Assembly (NCBI GenBank): GCA_963710355.1
Contig: CAVPZU010000001.1
Location: 496,001-560,000, forward strand
Source: Fen-1359 sp963710355
Lineage (GTDB): Bacteria > Planctomycetota > Phycisphaerae > Sedimentisphaerales > Anaerobacaceae
Length of the DNA: 64,000 nt
Direction: 5' to 3'
Notes under the pieces: model-generated
Told to the model about the DNA's origin: nothing
What the model saw: the letters and a program-made list of their open reading frames with translations, nothing else
Databases searched by the model: none
Shown: one piece after another, positions 1 through 7,933 of the stretch
How the letters are laid out: each line of letters opens with the position of its first letter
Position numbering within the stretch: the stretch's first letter is position 1
Made by a program: the position numbers and the translations under genes

Positions 1-2528
1 TTGGCTTTAATGTCAGGCAACGCTCGTCTGCGGTGAAGGATTGTCTCCGCAAAGCCGCTGCGCCGGGCGGTTTCGGTGACGTTATTCATAAAATCTCTGA
101 TGGAGCTATAGCGGGCAAAGTAATCATCTATGAATTTTTTTGCTTCGGCCTGGCTGATGCCGACGCTCTGCGACAGCCCGAAAGCCCCCTGCCCGTATAT
201 GATTCCGAAATTGACCGCCTTGCAGTGTGAACGCATCTCGTCCGTCACCTGCTCGATTGGGACGCCGTAAATCTGCGAGGCCACGAAGCGGTGGATGTCA
301 CGGTCTTCGGCGAAGGCTTTTCGAAGGGCAGAATCTTTTGAAAAGTGTGCGAGCAACCGAAGCTCAATCTGGGAATAGTCGGCGCTCAGAATGCAGTCGG
401 TCTTTTTGGCGGGGACAAAGGCGGAGCGGATTTTTCTGCCTATTCCAGTTCGGATGGGGATGTTCTGCAGGTTGGGGTTTGAGGAGCTTAAACGTCCGGT
501 TTCGGTGACGGTCTGATTGAACGAGGTGTGGACCCTGCCGGTTTTAGGGTTTATCAGAAAGGGCAGCTTATCAACGTAGGTATTATGCAGTTTGCTTAAC
601 TGGCGATATTCGAGGATGAGGGGAATAATTTTATGCCGGCCTGCGAGCTGTTCGAGAACGTCTGCGTCGGTGCTGCGCCCCCCTTTGCCGACCTTAAAGG
701 ACTGCAGGTGCAGCTTGTCAAAGAGAATCTCAGCCAGCTGCTTTGGTGAATCAATATTGAAAACGGCCCCTGCGTGTTCGTAGATTTTGTCGGATAGCTG
801 TTTTATCATTTCATTTATTTCGACAGACATTTTTTTCAACAGGCCGACATCGAGAGAAACGCCGTTAAATTCCATCGCAGCCAGCACGGAGACGAGGGGC
901 ATCTCGACTTCCTCAAAGAGTTTCTTTAAATCCGGTTCGGCTTCGAGGCGGGAGGTGAAATATAGATATAGCTGATATGTAATGTCGGCATCCTGTGCGG
1001 AGTATTCGCAGGCAGCAGCGGTATCAACCATATCAAAGGTGAGCTGGTTTTTGCCTTTGCCTATAAGTGAAAAAATCGGGATACATTCGAACCCGAGAAA
1101 GTCGAGCGCCATCGAATCCATTGAATGACTGGTGCGGGTCGGGTCAAGACAATAGGAGGCGACCATTGTATCGAAGAAAATGCCCGCCAGCGGCATCCCC
1201 GCATTTTGGAGGATGAGCATATCGAATTTTATATTCTGGCCGACCTTTTTGATATTTTCATTTGCCAAAATGGGGGCAATTCTTTCCCGCACAGAACTAA
1301 CATCGAGGTGCCTTTGGCCGAGCGATGCTTTTACGGGCAGATAATAGGCCTTATGCGCCTGCCAGGAGAAACTGATGCCGACAAGCTCGGCTGCCATCGG
1401 CGAAAGCGACGTCGTTTCGGTATCAATCGCAAAAAACGCCTGTTTTTTCAGCTCGGCAAAAAAGGTGTCGAATTTTTGCGGCGAGTCTACCAGCTGGTAA
1501 TCGTGCGAAACAGTTTTCGCAGAAGCGGGTTCGCCAAAGCTGGCCCCTTGTTCATTCTCCGCAGCCCTGATTGAATCGGGGCGAAGGACGAATTGTTGGT
1601 CTTGTGTCTTGAGTCTTGAGTCTGGAGTCTGGAGTCTGTAGTCTGTAGTTTGTTGTCTGGAGTCTGGAGTCTGCGAAAGGCCTAACTGGGTCAGGAGGCG
1701 GCTGAAGCCAAGCTCGGTAAAAACAGAAGAGAGTTTTTCTCTATCGGGTTCTTTTAGTTTGAATTTTTGATAATCAATATCAATCGGCACCTGCGTATTT
1801 ATAATCATAAGCTCTTTGCTGAGATACGCCTGCTCCTTGAATTTACGCAGGTTTTCTCCTCTTTTTCCATCAATTTTATCGGCATTTTTATATAAATTAT
1901 CGAGAGAGCCGTATGCACCAATCAGCTTGATTGCGTTCATTTCACCGATTAGCGGCACGCCGGGGACATTGTCAGACGCATCACCCTGCAGCGCCAAAAC
2001 GTCAACAAAATGATGAGGCTCAAATCCATACATCTTGTAAAGCGTTTTATCGTCAAGGCTTTCGCCTTTTTTTATATCGTAAATGTGTATATTGTCATCG
2101 ACAAGCTGATACATATCCTTGTCTTTTGCGCAGATATAGACGTCGATTTTTTTTGAGGCGGCCTTTTTCGCCAGTGTCCCGATGACGTCATCAGCCTCGT
2201 AGCCGTCAACCCGAATGACGGGAATGTTCAGAGCGCCGAGGATTTGCTCAATGCGGTTTATCTGGATGGGCATATCGTCCGGCATCGGCGGGCGATGGGC
2301 CTTGTATTCTTTATAAATTTTTGTGCGGAAACTCGGCGTCTTGCTGTCCATAGCAACGACGAGCATATCGGGTTTCTGATTGGCAATCAGGCCGAGAATC
2401 GTGTTTGTGAATATGTATGTGGCTTTGGTCGGTTCCCCCGAAGGGCTTGTGAACCGCTGACTCATCGGGGCAAAATATGCAGCGTAAATATATGCGTGGC
2501 CGTCGATTATATACAGGGTTTCAGACAT
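1..2528 (-). CDS. polA: DNA polymerase I (3' end outside window)
   Basis: Repair and Okazaki-fragment-processing polymerase. From the ATG at 2528 there is an N-terminal 5' nuclease domain (opens MSETLYIIDGHAYIYAAYF; EADDVIGTL near residue 114), a linker, a 3'-5' exonuclease domain with an intact DTET motif near residue 367, and a family A polymerase domain (LSADYSQIELRLLAH near residue 715, then KAVNFGIIYGQGAFG). About 842 residues are seen and the frame is still open at the window edge in RRRALPDIKAN, so roughly the last 80 residues lie outside. The DTET acidic residues suggest that proofreading is active. The linker at about residues 285-309 consists of an in-frame 7-bp tandem repeat giving QTPDSRL-like heptapeptides, which is not a normal part of the family. 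Confidence 0.95.
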   Translation of the reverse strand, partial: MSETLYIIDGHAYIYAAYFAPMSQRFTSPSGEPTKATYIFTNTILGLIANQKPDMLVVAMDSKTPSFRTKIYKEYKAHRPPMPDDMPIQINRIEQILGALNIPVIRVDGYEADDVIGTLAKKAASKKIDVYICAKDKDMYQLVDDNIHIYDIKKGESLDDKTLYKMYGFEPHHFVDVLALQGDASDNVPGVPLIGEMNAIKLIGAYGSLDNLYKNADKIDGKRGENLRKFKEQAYLSKELMIINTQVPIDIDYQKFKLKEPDREKLSSVFTELGFSRLLTQLGLSQTPDSRQQTTDYRLQTPDSRLKTQDQQFVLRPDSIRAAENEQGASFGEPASAKTVSHDYQLVDSPQKFDTFFAELKKQAFFAIDTETTSLSPMAAELVGISFSWQAHKAYYLPVKASLGQRHLDVSSVRERIAPILANENIKKVGQNIKFDMLILQNAGMPLAGIFFDTMVASYCLDPTRTSHSMDSMALDFLGFECIPIFSLIGKGKNQLTFDMVDTAAACEYSAQDADITYQLYLYFTSRLEAEPDLKKLFEEVEMPLVSVLAAMEFNGVSLDVGLLKKMSVEINEMIKQLSDKIYEHAGAVFNIDSPKQLAEILFDKLHLQSFKVGKGGRSTDADVLEQLAGRHKIIPLILEYRQLSKLHNTYVDKLPFLINPKTGRVHTSFNQTVTETGRLSSSNPNLQNIPIRTGIGRKIRSAFVPAKKTDCILSADYSQIELRLLAHFSKDSALRKAFAEDRDIHRFVASQIYGVPIEQVTDEMRSHCKAVNFGIIYGQGAFGLSQSVGISQAEAKKFIDDYFARYSSIRDFMNNVTETARRSGFAETILHRRRALPDIKA
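1602..1673. repeat. 7-bp tandem array inside polA
   Basis: Ten near-identical 7-bp units (ttgagtc, tggagtc, tgtagtc variants) run head to tail. On the polA strand they read without a stop as QTPDSRQ-QTTDYRL-QTPDSRL-KTQDQQ, a heptapeptide repeat, because 3 x 7 bp makes 7 codons. The array lies between the 5' nuclease and exonuclease domains, where an insertion would be tolerated. The same style of array occurs in many intergenic places in this window. Confidence 0.9.
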
Positions 2529-2573
2529 AAATTAAAAATATACCCCCCCTGCCGGACGAAAGCAAGCAGCAAC

Positions 2574-2673
2574 AAGTCAAAAGCCGCAAGTCATAAGCAA
2601 CGGCCTGATTGCGCAAAAATGCGGGGGGGGGGATTTTTAGTTATTAGTTCTAAGTTTTGAGTTTTTAGTTCAC
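2574..2673. repeat. Two 7-bp arrays and a G10 run upstream of polA
   Basis: Units of the aagtcaa/aagtcat type repeat four times at 2574-2601. Units of the agttatt/agttcta/agttttg type repeat five times at 2639-2673. A run of ten G lies between them (2623-2632). This is the 5' side of polA. The rest of the gap to 3010 holds no gene I can support; it contains a G7-A-G6 stretch at 2823-2836. Confidence 0.75.
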
Positions 2674-3010
2674 GCATCTGTGCGCACAGGCGCTGGTACC
2701 TATTCGACAAAATGGAAATTTTCCAAATTTTTTTTACTCATTTAATCACAACAAGTTATAGCAATTGTCCACCGGCAATCTGCACGTTTTTTCGCAACTT
2801 TTGCGCTTGTTGAAGCAATAGTGGGGGGGAGGGGGGAGAAGTGCGAGATTTGTGATACGATTCAGGAGATTCATAACCAGATATGGGCGTGCGGGAGGTG
2901 CAACTCAATGAAGTCGGCATCATATCAGCCAATAAGGTAGCATATCAAGTCTGTAATCTTTTGTGGTTTTGGGTTGAATACGAGTGACCAAGTGATATAC
3001 TTATCTTTTT

Positions 3011-3767
3011 ATGAGTAAGTCAATATTGTATCTCGGTGATAACACATTAAAAGAGGCCGGCTCGTACTTAGCTGGAGTTATGAGTCATCACAATATTAGC
3101 TTTGACTATTTACCTTCTGACCAGCAATTTGGCGACACTCTCCTTAACAATAAATATCAAGCTGTTATCATAAGCGATTATCCAGCAGAGAACTTTTCAA
3201 CTGAGCAAATAAATACCATAGTAGAGCAGGTCACCGCAGGACTGGGACTTTTGATGATTGGTGGTTGGGGATCTTTCACCGGCGATAAGGGACAATACAC
3301 GGATACTAAACTGAGCCAAGTTCTGCCGGTGATTATGCAATTCAAAGATGATAGAGTAAATTGTTTTGCTCCATGCTTAGCAGAGAAAATGAAAGAACAT
3401 GAAATTCTTGGCTCTTTGCCTTTTGAGGAAAACACGCCTAGTATTAACGGCTTTAACCGTCTCAAAAGCAAGCCGGATAGTAATACCATCTTGCTTGCAC
3501 GCAGGTTTAAGGCCTCTTACGTAAATGGCAATTTCACAGTTACATCCTTGGAAGCCCCAGATCCGCTATTGGTTGTGGAGCTCATATAAACAAGGTAGAG
3601 TATGTGCTTTCGCCACTGATGTTGCTCCTCACTGGGTAGGTGGTTTGGTTGATTGGGGTAACAGCAGAGTAAAAGCTCAGGGACCAGGTGCAAATCCTAT
3701 AGAAGTAGGCAATTGGTATGCAGCTCTGTTAGCAAATATGATTAACTGGACAGCTCGTAGACTTTAA
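3011..3767 (+). pseudogene. Glutamine amidotransferase-like protein (DUF1355 type), one frameshift
   Basis: The first frame (3011-3589) gives MSKSILYLGDNTLKEAGSYL... with LLMIGGWGSFTG, and it resembles the class I glutamine-amidotransferase-like proteins of the DUF1355/PF07090 type, whose function is unknown. It ends early at 3589, and the expected continuation SSYKQGRVCAFATDVAPHWV...LANMINWTARRL is in the next frame, closing at 3767. Removing one G from the GG near 3577 joins both halves as PLLVVSSYKQGRV, so this is one gene of about 251 residues with a single one-base indel. It is AT-richer than the neighbouring polA. The indel could be real decay or sequence error; other genes in this window carry the same kind of break. 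Confidence 0.65.
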
Positions 3768-3810
3768 TTTAGTTGGGATTTACTTTTGTTTCTGCACATC
3801 TTGGGCTAGC

Positions 3811-4224
3811 GATGCAGCCGATTACCAATGGCTGAGTACGTATAAATGGCATGCTGCCAAATATCAAAACGGCTTTTACGCAGGTACCAAAACTCGACGT
3901 ATCTATATGCACAGACTCATTACCAGTCCTCCCACCGGAAAAGTTGTTGACCATATTGACCGTAACGGCCTAAACAACCGAAGGTCCAACCTTCGAATCT
4001 GTTCATTTGCAGAAAACATTCGCAATACGAAAGGCTGGGGAAAAACTTCTCGATATAAAGGAGTAACCAGGTGCAAGAAAGATAAAAAATGGATTTCATC
4101 TATAAGGTATAATAACAAATTTCACTATCTCGGCTATTTTGAAAATGAAACTGATGCTGCCAGAGCATACGATAAAGCGGCCCGTAAATTTTTCGGCCAA
4201 TTCGCCTATCTGAATTTCCCTTGA
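3811..4224 (+). pseudogene. HNH endonuclease with AP2 domain, start missing
   Basis: The frame reads DAADYQWLSTYKWHAAKYQ, MHRLITSPPTGKVVDHIDRN and GLNNRRSNLRIC, the typical HNH core of phage and mobile homing-type endonucleases. An AP2-like DNA-binding segment follows (SRYKGVTRCKKDKKWISSI...HYLGYFENETDAARAYDKAA). The first ATG in frame (3907) lies inside the HNH domain, so a product starting there would lack the first strand. No in-frame start is visible upstream, and the N-terminus may be lost through an indel near 3808. It follows the amidotransferase-like gene by 44 bp. It is probably a remnant of a selfish endonuclease gene or another error-broken frame. Confidence 0.6.
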
Positions 4225-4309
4225 ATAATCGGAAATCCAAAATCGACAATCCAAAATCTAAAATTGACTAACCCAAAAACGGTAAACATCCCTGATTTAG
4301 ATTAAAAAA

Positions 4310-4330
4310 AGTCCCGATTTATCGGGATTC
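4310..4330. terminator. Bidirectional hairpin terminator
   Basis: A perfect 7-bp inverted repeat (tcccgat / atcggga, 2-nt loop, extendable by A-T and G-T pairs) is flanked by an A7 run on the left and a T-rich stretch on the right. It sits between the plus-strand HNH fragment and the convergent methylase gene, so it can end transcripts from both sides. Confidence 0.75.
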
Positions 4331-4371
4331 CTTTTTCCCCGGTATGGTGCCCCCAGATTTCTCCCGGATTA

Positions 4372-6413
4372 CTAAATCTCATCTCCGATTATCTGCATAG
4401 TCCTTTGCCTCAACCGGGTCTTCCCATCAATAATTTCTCGAACCTCGTCAGAAATTTGCTTAACGCGGTCCGTATCTGTGCTGATCGGAAGAATTAATTC
4501 ATTCAATCTGTTCCCCAGCGTCGAAATTGTTGCCTGGACAAACGTCTTTGCGTCTATTTGCTTTCTCACAATTTTAGAGTTAAGCAGGTATAAAAAATAA
4601 AATGGATCGAGCTTTGTCGTATCTAAGATTCTTATCTTTTTCAAATGGCTTTGAATTATCATTTTTATATCAAACTTTGTTATGATTGCTGTTCTACCGA
4701 TAAGAAAAGTTCCGTCATTCACGAATAAAATATCATTTTCGCGAATATCTTGCTGGAACTTGTATTGCTCATATATTTCTTCCGCAACCGCTTTAATAGG
4801 ATCCATTTTGATTTCCCAATTTACGACATCAGTTGTTCGCACGAACGGAACGGACCCTGTACCGTAAAATTGATACCTATCTCGTTGCCTCGCCTGACTT
4901 GTAGAACTTTCGCTTCGATCAAGTCCCTTATCAAAACTAATTTATACGCCCCGCTTGACTGCAATTCATTTAGTTCCTGTTCGATTTCAGGATTGTAATA
5001 TTCTGGAATAAATACATAGTCATTTATTTTGTTCTGGTGAATAGAAAAACCCAGATAATTAGTGTTTTCCAACCTGTTCTCTTGTTTTAAAAATGTTTGA
5101 AAATTCTTGGCAACTATTGGCAGTTCGTCATCGAATATTTTATTTACTTTCGAGTCTAAAATATATGAACCATCTAAGTTCATTTTATATATTTCTTTTC
5201 CATTCTTGTTGTGCCCTGCCGTTTTAGGAATTGCCATGAATATTTTGGAAGTATGAGATTTTCCTTTGCGCAAAAAATAGCACGCTTGTTTTTGTGTGTG
5301 TGCTCGGTTGAAATGTTTCTTGTGGCAGGCTCACAACCCCTATAATGGTTGCGTTTTGTTTAATGAACTCCCATATATATCTGTCAGAAGGATTCCCATA
5401 AATACCTTCTGGCAAAACTATACCTAACCGTCCGCCATCCTTGAGTAATTGTAAACATCTTTCAATAAATAAAACTTGTGGCGGTTGCTTATCCAGCAAT
5501 TTCGGCGTCCTCTGCCATTTTTCTGAACACACCCAATTATGTCCTAACTCATATTGGCGCAAAAGCGTTTTTCCAACAACAGGAATTTTTGCCCCAAAAG
5601 GCGGATTAGTCAGGATCAAATCAAAAATGTTTAATTTAATGTAATCCTGAGTATTGGCCGTCCATTTGCCTAGGTTCTTCCAAACTGTTTTCACAGAATA
5701 CATGGTACCTTGTTTCACCTATTAAGGTTAAATATATTTTAGCCAGCCTCGATAAAAAATGGTCCTTATCAATTCCTGCTATGAAATAACCAGACGCATT
5801 TTGTTTGATCAAATACTTCAATATATAAGCAAGGAACCCGCCACTCCCGCAAGCTGGGTCTAAAATTTTCTCATCTGAACTTGGCTTCAACACATCTATC
5901 ATCATCTGAACAACATTCCGGGGAGTAAAGAACTGACCCTCGCCCCCGCGAAAAGAAGTTCCGATAAGTTCTTCAAATGCATCGGCGATTACGTCCCGAT
6001 CAGCATCCACTATGGTATATTCTTCAAATTTTGAGATAATAACGCTTAAATCTGCTGGTGCAATTTCGATCTGTTCATCTATTGAAAAAATGTCTGGATA
6101 CTTGGTTTTGACTTGTTCAAAGAGGCCGTCCATTCGTAATTTAAATGCGGTAGTACAATCTCCTGGCCTGTTTGCAAAATCCAACAACTCGGTATCAGTT
6201 TTTGTTTTTTCATCAAATATCTTGCAAAACAAAAGCCGCATTATGTTTTCTGCAATTTTTTCATCGCGCGAAATTCCGGTAACATTCCCGGCACAAAAAT
6301 CGCGGATCTCGCGAAAAATGAATTTTAAATTGTTAATAGGTTCTAAGTCTGATTTATGCAGGAGCTTATGAGGTCTACGCAATTCATAATCTTTAAAAGA
6401 TCGATTCCTTCAT
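4372..6413 (-). pseudogene. N-6 adenine DNA methyltransferase, several frameshifts
   Basis: A type I-like (HsdM-type) adenine methyltransferase in four reading-frame pieces that follow one another exactly. The first piece holds the N-terminal helical domain and motif I (DPACGSGGFL). The second holds motif IV (LILTNPPFG) and the TKTSVLFF strand. The last two hold a specificity-like C-terminal region. One-base changes restore a single frame: T4 to T3 near 6395 (MKESIFKDYELRRPHK), CC to C near 5680, T6 to T5 near 5262 (SVLFLRKGKSHTSKIF), and T4 to T5 near 4857 (KFYGTGSVPFVRTTDVV-like). The repaired protein is about 680 residues. It lies just downstream of an HNH nuclease gene on the same strand, which suggests a restriction-modification pair. 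Every break is at a short base run, so sequence error is likely. Confidence 0.75.
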
Positions 6414-6419
6414 TTTTTG

Positions 6420-7434
6420 CTACTTTTGTCCGCATCGGTTGTGTGCCTTTACTATATATTCCATGAAATCAAGAGTTTCGTCCAAAGAGTGATCCGTCAT
6501 TGAAACATTGCACCATCTATGGCCATATCTCACATTGCTTGCGTTATGTTTTATTTTAGTTTCTAACAAAGGATTAACATGCATTACTTGAATACTTGAA
6601 ATCATCGCCCTCTTCTTTTTTTGAAGATACGCCAAGCTGGTTGCCATGTTATACCTCTACTAGAAGACCTAAACCTCTCAAGATCCTGGGATATATTCAA
6701 TCTACAGACCGGACATTTAATAATGTCATTTTTATCAGATGGGAATACTGAACTTGGCAAAGTAATGCCTCGATCAATATTTTGATTTTGTAAAATCTGT
6801 ATTATTTCTCTGTAAAGTGTTTCAAAATTGGCACCATATAAATCAACAGCCAAGGCAATGCCAAGAACGGCATAGGTTTCGACTGAATCAAACCAATTAC
6901 ATGCCTCAAGGGCAGGAATAACACAAGAGTTTTGGGTCCATAGAGTGTCTGACCAATGTTTTAGTCTGTTGATGTGAGGATACCAATGTTCGGGGAGAGA
7001 AACAAATCTACCTTTAATTTCATGCACTTTGTCAGATGGATATTTAACCTCTCTACCGCTATTATCCTTTATTACAAAAACTAAAACTTGAGCATCGTCT
7101 TCGCCTTCAATTTCAATCCTTTCAATTTTTTCCGCGAAGTCTGGCTTATTTTCAGCAACTATTAAAGGGTGCCACCTTAAATTTCTATTTGAAAATGGCG
7201 CCTTGCCTTGTCGGCCTCTTGTGCATACCGCATCTCTCTGTAATTTACCGCCACCCAATCCCAATCCGCTATCTCTGGTTAAACTTATTTTTCCATATTC
7301 TTTTTAAATTCTTCTCTAAACTCTTCATTTGTTATGGATTTATAAATAACAGTTGAGATAGAGTTACAAAGCTCAATAACCTTGTTATCTAAATCTGTTA
7401 AAAAACTTGCGCTAATTGTTCTTCCGGTTGCCAT
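6420..7434 (-). pseudogene. Putative HNH-type restriction endonuclease, two frameshifts
   Basis: Three frames in series make one protein of about 337 residues. An N-terminal piece starts at 7434 (MATGRTISASFLTDLDN...). A central piece carries GLGLGGGKLQRDAVCTRGRQ, SLPEHWYPHINRLKHWSD and CPVCRLNIS. A C-terminal piece carries IQVMHVNPLLETKIKHN and NVRYGHRWCNVSMTDHS. The H...HN..NVR.GH..CN pattern plus the upstream CxxC looks like an HNH/treble-clef nuclease. The breaks are at an A5 run near 7300 and an A7 run near 6615, and one base at each restores the frame. The stop is 7 bp before the methylase ATG, so the two are very probably one restriction-modification operon. I do not recognise the exact subtype. 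Confidence 0.6.
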
Positions 7435-7654
7435 TCACTTTTCTCACATCAAATATTCTTAAATTGACATTTCCCATATTAATCCGCCAGAGGCGGACAT
7501 AAAACGGGGGACAAACTGCTTCTGCCATTATAATAAGTTCCCGTAGCTTCTTCAATACTCGTCTGATTTTCTTCTGCTGCAACTCCTCAGTTGCTTTGAT
7601 TGCTTCATTTTACGGATTTTGGAAAATACAGGCAAGTGTTATTTTAAACAGAAA

Positions 7655-7892
7655 ATATCTCTGTGTCCTCTGTGTGCTCTGTGGCAAAACAAATCCGTGT
7701 TAATCCGTGTCTAAAAATTCTCTGTGGCCTCTGTGGCCAATTTGTCGTTGGTCCGTCGTCTGGCGTCTTTAATAATCTGTGTAATCTGTGAAATCAGTGG
7801 CTAATTCCTTTGTGCCGGAACTTGTCCGCCGAAGTCTTGACGAAGGCGGGTGTCTTCGTGGTTTATAAATCAGTGAAATCCGTGTAATCCGC
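7655..7892. repeat. 9-10 bp degenerate repeats (ctctgtggc / aatccgtgt type)
   Basis: The gap between the nuclease gene and ileS contains runs such as ctctgtgtc-ctctgtgtg-ctctgtggc and aatctgtgt-aatctgtga-aatcagtgg with a period near 9. No coding frame is supported in 7435-7914. These are low-complexity intergenic repeats. Confidence 0.7.
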
Positions 7893-7905
7893 GGTTAAAT
7901 TCCAC

Positions 7906-7933
7906 AACTCAAAACTAAGAACTCATAACTCCT
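7906..7933. repeat. 7-bp array running into the 3' end of ileS
   Basis: Four units aactcaa-aactaag-aactcat-aactcct. The array spans the ileS stop codon, so the last residues of IleRS (GVMSS) and its stop are written in repeat sequence. Confidence 0.7.

Noticed and set aside
6602..6647. Programmed -1 frameshifting at the A7 run of the HNH nuclease
   Set aside because: The in-frame context is TTC AAA AAA AGA, which is not a good slippery heptamer, and similar breaks at other runs argue for error.
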